A DNA stretch of 64,000 nucleotides from an uncultured Alphaproteobacteria bacterium (GTDB lineage Bacteria > Pseudomonadota > Alphaproteobacteria > Rhodobacterales > Rhodobacteraceae), in the NCBI GenBank assembly GCA_902570265.1, contig CACFXF010000003.1:1-64000 (forward strand). The letters run 5' to 3'. The notes beneath the pieces were generated by a model. That model saw only the letters and a program-made list of their open reading frames with translations, was not told the DNA's origin and made no database searches. Position numbers and translations under genes: made by a program. Shown piece after piece: positions 61,984 to 64,000 of the stretch (position 1 is the first letter of the stretch; every line of letters starts with the position of its first letter).

Positions 61984-64000
61984 TTAAATTTATCCTTATT
62001 ATCTTTTATTAAAGATGCTAGGGCAGCAAATGGATTATTTGGATCTAGTCTTTTCCTATCTTTATTTTTTTTTATTTTAAAATTATTTTTATTTTTACTT
62101 TCTAAAGCCTTTGTATGATTATTTTTATTTTTTGTACGCTTGTTAAAAGTTTTGCTTATTTTTATTTTTTTAAAATCAAATTTGAAAATAATTTGATTAT
62201 GGTTAATTTCATCAAGATCTAATTTTGCTTCAGGTAAGCCTAAATTTTTGTCTTTATCATTATTGTTAATAATATTTTTTAATTTTTTTTCTTTATCTAT
62301 TTCTAAGGTTTTGATTTCTGGAAATGGAATATTTTCGGATTTATAACCCAAATTTTCTAAAATATCCTTTAATTGAATAAAGCTAAGACCTGTAATTGAC
62401 AACATTTCTGAATTTGCCTTAAATCCTTTTTTTGTATCTTCAGTCCTTATCAGATCTGCTAACCTCTCTAACATATCAATTCTTATAGCCCTTGATCCAA
62501 GATTTTTAAATCCAGCAACCTCATAATAGGTATTTTCAACTCCATCTAATATTGGAATAGTCACTAACCCTGGTAAAGGAGGATCAATACTCTTTTCTAC
62601 TTGATTAAATATTTTCCACAAAGTCATCCTTAACCTTGTTGGTTCTGGTTTTAAAAATAATGGGTGAAAAATACTATACTGACCAAATCTAAATCCGTAT
62701 TTTCTAAATTTTGATCTACAATCTTGATCAAGACTTTTAACTTCCTTTTTTACAAGATCTCTTGATAAAACCCCCAAATGCTCACCTATTATGAAAACCA
62801 ACCCAGAAGAAATACCAACAATTTCTTTATCGTCTATAATTGAGAAAAGTGAGGAAAAATTTTGTTTGATATAGTTATTTGCAAAATATTCAATACGGGT
62901 TTTTATTTTTTCTACAATTGGGGAAGGAATAATATCAGAGATAATAGGTATAACAAAGGGTTTATATATTAAATTTCCTCTTACTAGTCTTCCAATTATT
63001 TTTTTTTGCCAAATAATCTCTCCCAAATTATTAATTGAGAATTCTGAATCAGGAGTTTCATATAACTGATCAACTATATTTTTTATTTTAGAAACAACAA
63101 TGTCTTTAGTTATCAATAGCAATCTTTTTTTCTCTATTGAACTTTCAGTATGGTTAAAAATAAAATTTAAACCTTCAACTCGCCCAATTATTTGATTTTC
63201 AACAAGTAAATCGTTATCTCGATTAAATTCTGCGTTCAACTTTCCTCTTTCCCTAATTGTTTTTAATAGTATTGTTGTTCTTCTATCAATAAAGCGCTCA
63301 ATAAGAAGTTGATGAAGCTTATCTGATAATTTTTCTTCAATTGATTTTGCAGCTTTTTGTAAAAATGATGGATTTTCAAGCCAGCTACCTCTATTAGCCA
63401 CATAATTCCATGTTCTAATATATGATAATCTCCTAGATAGTTTTTCAATTTCACCATCATATTTATCTAACGATATGATTTTTTTTTCAAGCCATGTTTC
63501 AGGTAATTCACCATTATCAATTAATAATAAAAAAATTTCAGTTAGAATTTGCACATGATCTGTTAAAGAAATTTTTCTATAATCTGGTATTTGACATACA
63601 TTCCACAAAAGTTTTACATCTTTAATATTTAGTACTTTTTCATATATCAATTGATTTTCTGACATCATCTTAAAAGTGCTAAGGTCAGTACTTTCTCTAG
63701 ATTTCATCAAACCTATCTTTTTTGGCTTAATATTTAAAGATTCAATCAGAGAATTAAGGTTCTCAAAAGATAAATTTGAATTTCTCCATTGAATTTTCTT
63801 TATATCTAAAAATCGATGGTTTTCTATATTATTGATTACATCATATGTTAATTGCTCACAATTAGCTGTAGTACCGAATGTACCGTCAGATGTATATCTG
63901 CCAGCTCTTCCAGCAATTTGGGCTAGCTCATTAACAAAAAGTTTTCTGTGATTAAATCCATCAAATTTGGTTAAACTTGCAAAAGAGACATTTGCTAAAT
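61980..64000 (-). CDS. DEAD/DEAH-box helicase, C-terminal part (5' end cut by window)
   Basis: Large RNA/DNA helicase of the alphaproteobacterial family next to the S4 gene. The frame is open through the window end with no stop, and the residues near the edge show helicase motif VI (ELAQIAGRAGR) preceded by ASLTKFDGFNHRKLFVNE, so the gene's start and motifs I-V lie beyond base 64000. A TTG/ATG at about 63710 is internal, not the start. The rest, about 575 residues, is helical and divergent, and the C terminus has a lysine-rich low-complexity stretch (about 62050-62170) typical of an RNA-binding tail. Role is probably in RNA processing or ribosome work, by context. Confidence 0.85.
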   Translation of the reverse strand, partial: LANVSFASLTKFDGFNHRKLFVNELAQIAGRAGRYTSDGTFGTTANCEQLTYDVINNIENHRFLDIKKIQWRNSNLSFENLNSLIESLNIKPKKIGLMKSRESTDLSTFKMMSENQLIYEKVLNIKDVKLLWNVCQIPDYRKISLTDHVQILTEIFLLLIDNGELPETWLEKKIISLDKYDGEIEKLSRRLSYIRTWNYVANRGSWLENPSFLQKAAKSIEEKLSDKLHQLLIERFIDRRTTILLKTIRERGKLNAEFNRDNDLLVENQIIGRVEGLNFIFNHTESSIEKKRLLLITKDIVVSKIKNIVDQLYETPDSEFSINNLGEIIWQKKIIGRLVRGNLIYKPFVIPIISDIIPSPIVEKIKTRIEYFANNYIKQNFSSLFSIIDDKEIVGISSGLVFIIGEHLGVLSRDLVKKEVKSLDQDCRSKFRKYGFRFGQYSIFHPLFLKPEPTRLRMTLWKIFNQVEKSIDPPLPGLVTIPILDGVENTYYEVAGFKNLGSRAIRIDMLERLADLIRTEDTKKGFKANSEMLSITGLSFIQLKDILENLGYKSENIPFPEIKTLEIDKEKKLKNIINNNDKDKNLGLPEAKLDLDEINHNQIIFKFDFKKIKISKTFNKRTKNKNNHTKALESKNKNNFKIKKNKDRKRLDPNNPFAALASLIKDNKDKFN

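Noticed and set aside
1-64000. tRNA, rRNA, CRISPR, transposase or phage genes
   Set aside because: I looked for cloverleaf, repeat-spacer, IS and integrase signals in the intergenic regions and saw none; the gaps are short and AT-rich.

Overview
The window is a stretch of a very AT-rich (about 30% GC by eye), densely packed bacterial chromosome. Gene content and local order (carD, ferredoxin, S4 protein and helicase together; sarcosine oxidase followed by fhs and folD; myo-inositol genes; carnitine genes; many ABC importers) suggest a streamlined marine alphaproteobacterium. A Pelagibacter-like or HIMB59/AEGEAN-169-like lineage would fit, but that is inference; no rRNA or other phylogenetic marker lies in the window. 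I saw no tRNA, rRNA, CRISPR array, insertion sequence or phage gene.

Layout. (1) 1-5855, + strand: 3' part of soxA, then soxG, fhs and folD, a unit that demethylates sarcosine and handles the one-carbon groups. (2) 5889-20025: a myo-inositol island with iolB, iolC (fused to a DUF2090 domain), iolG, iolD, iolE, an ABC importer (ATPase, permease with an unusual insertion, binding protein) and four extra sugar-acid type enzymes. (3) 20360-33185: one long + strand run with an amino-acid binding protein, an oversized permease, an arginine-transaminase/2-ketoacid-decarboxylase pair (AruH/AruI-like), carnitine genes (BKACE, carnitine dehydrogenase, acyl-CoA dehydrogenase, NDP-forming acyl-CoA synthetase, CaiD-like crotonase), a phosphatase and an oxidoreductase. 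(4) 33219-40155: a ureohydrolase with no normal start codon, a haloacetate-dehalogenase-like hydrolase, an acyl-CoA synthetase, isovaleryl-CoA dehydrogenase, thiolase and a dienoyl-CoA isomerase-like protein. (5) 40163-53600, - strand: a Liv-type importer flanked by two CoA ligases, a guanidinobutyrase-like enzyme, glycerate kinase, SDR, a PLP lyase, bactofilin and a small unknown protein. (6) 53897-60492: two oxidoreductases and an AttFGH-like lipoprotein-export/lipocalin triad. (7) 60501-64000: carD, fdxA, an S4 RNA-binding protein and the 3' part of a DEAD-type helicase.

How it fits together. The carnitine genes should yield glycine betaine, whose demethylation ends in sarcosine, which region 1 consumes; the methyl groups enter the THF pool and leave through FolD and Fhs. 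The AruH/AruI pair plus one or two guanidinobutyrase-type enzymes would turn arginine into GABA and urea. The co-transcription of AruH/AruI-like genes with carnitine genes is the most interesting point, because it would also suit a trimethylated basic amino acid as substrate. Three binding-protein genes are each followed by a strong hairpin that would raise their mRNA above that of the permease or ATPase genes. Apart from CarD there is no recognisable transcription factor in 64 kb.
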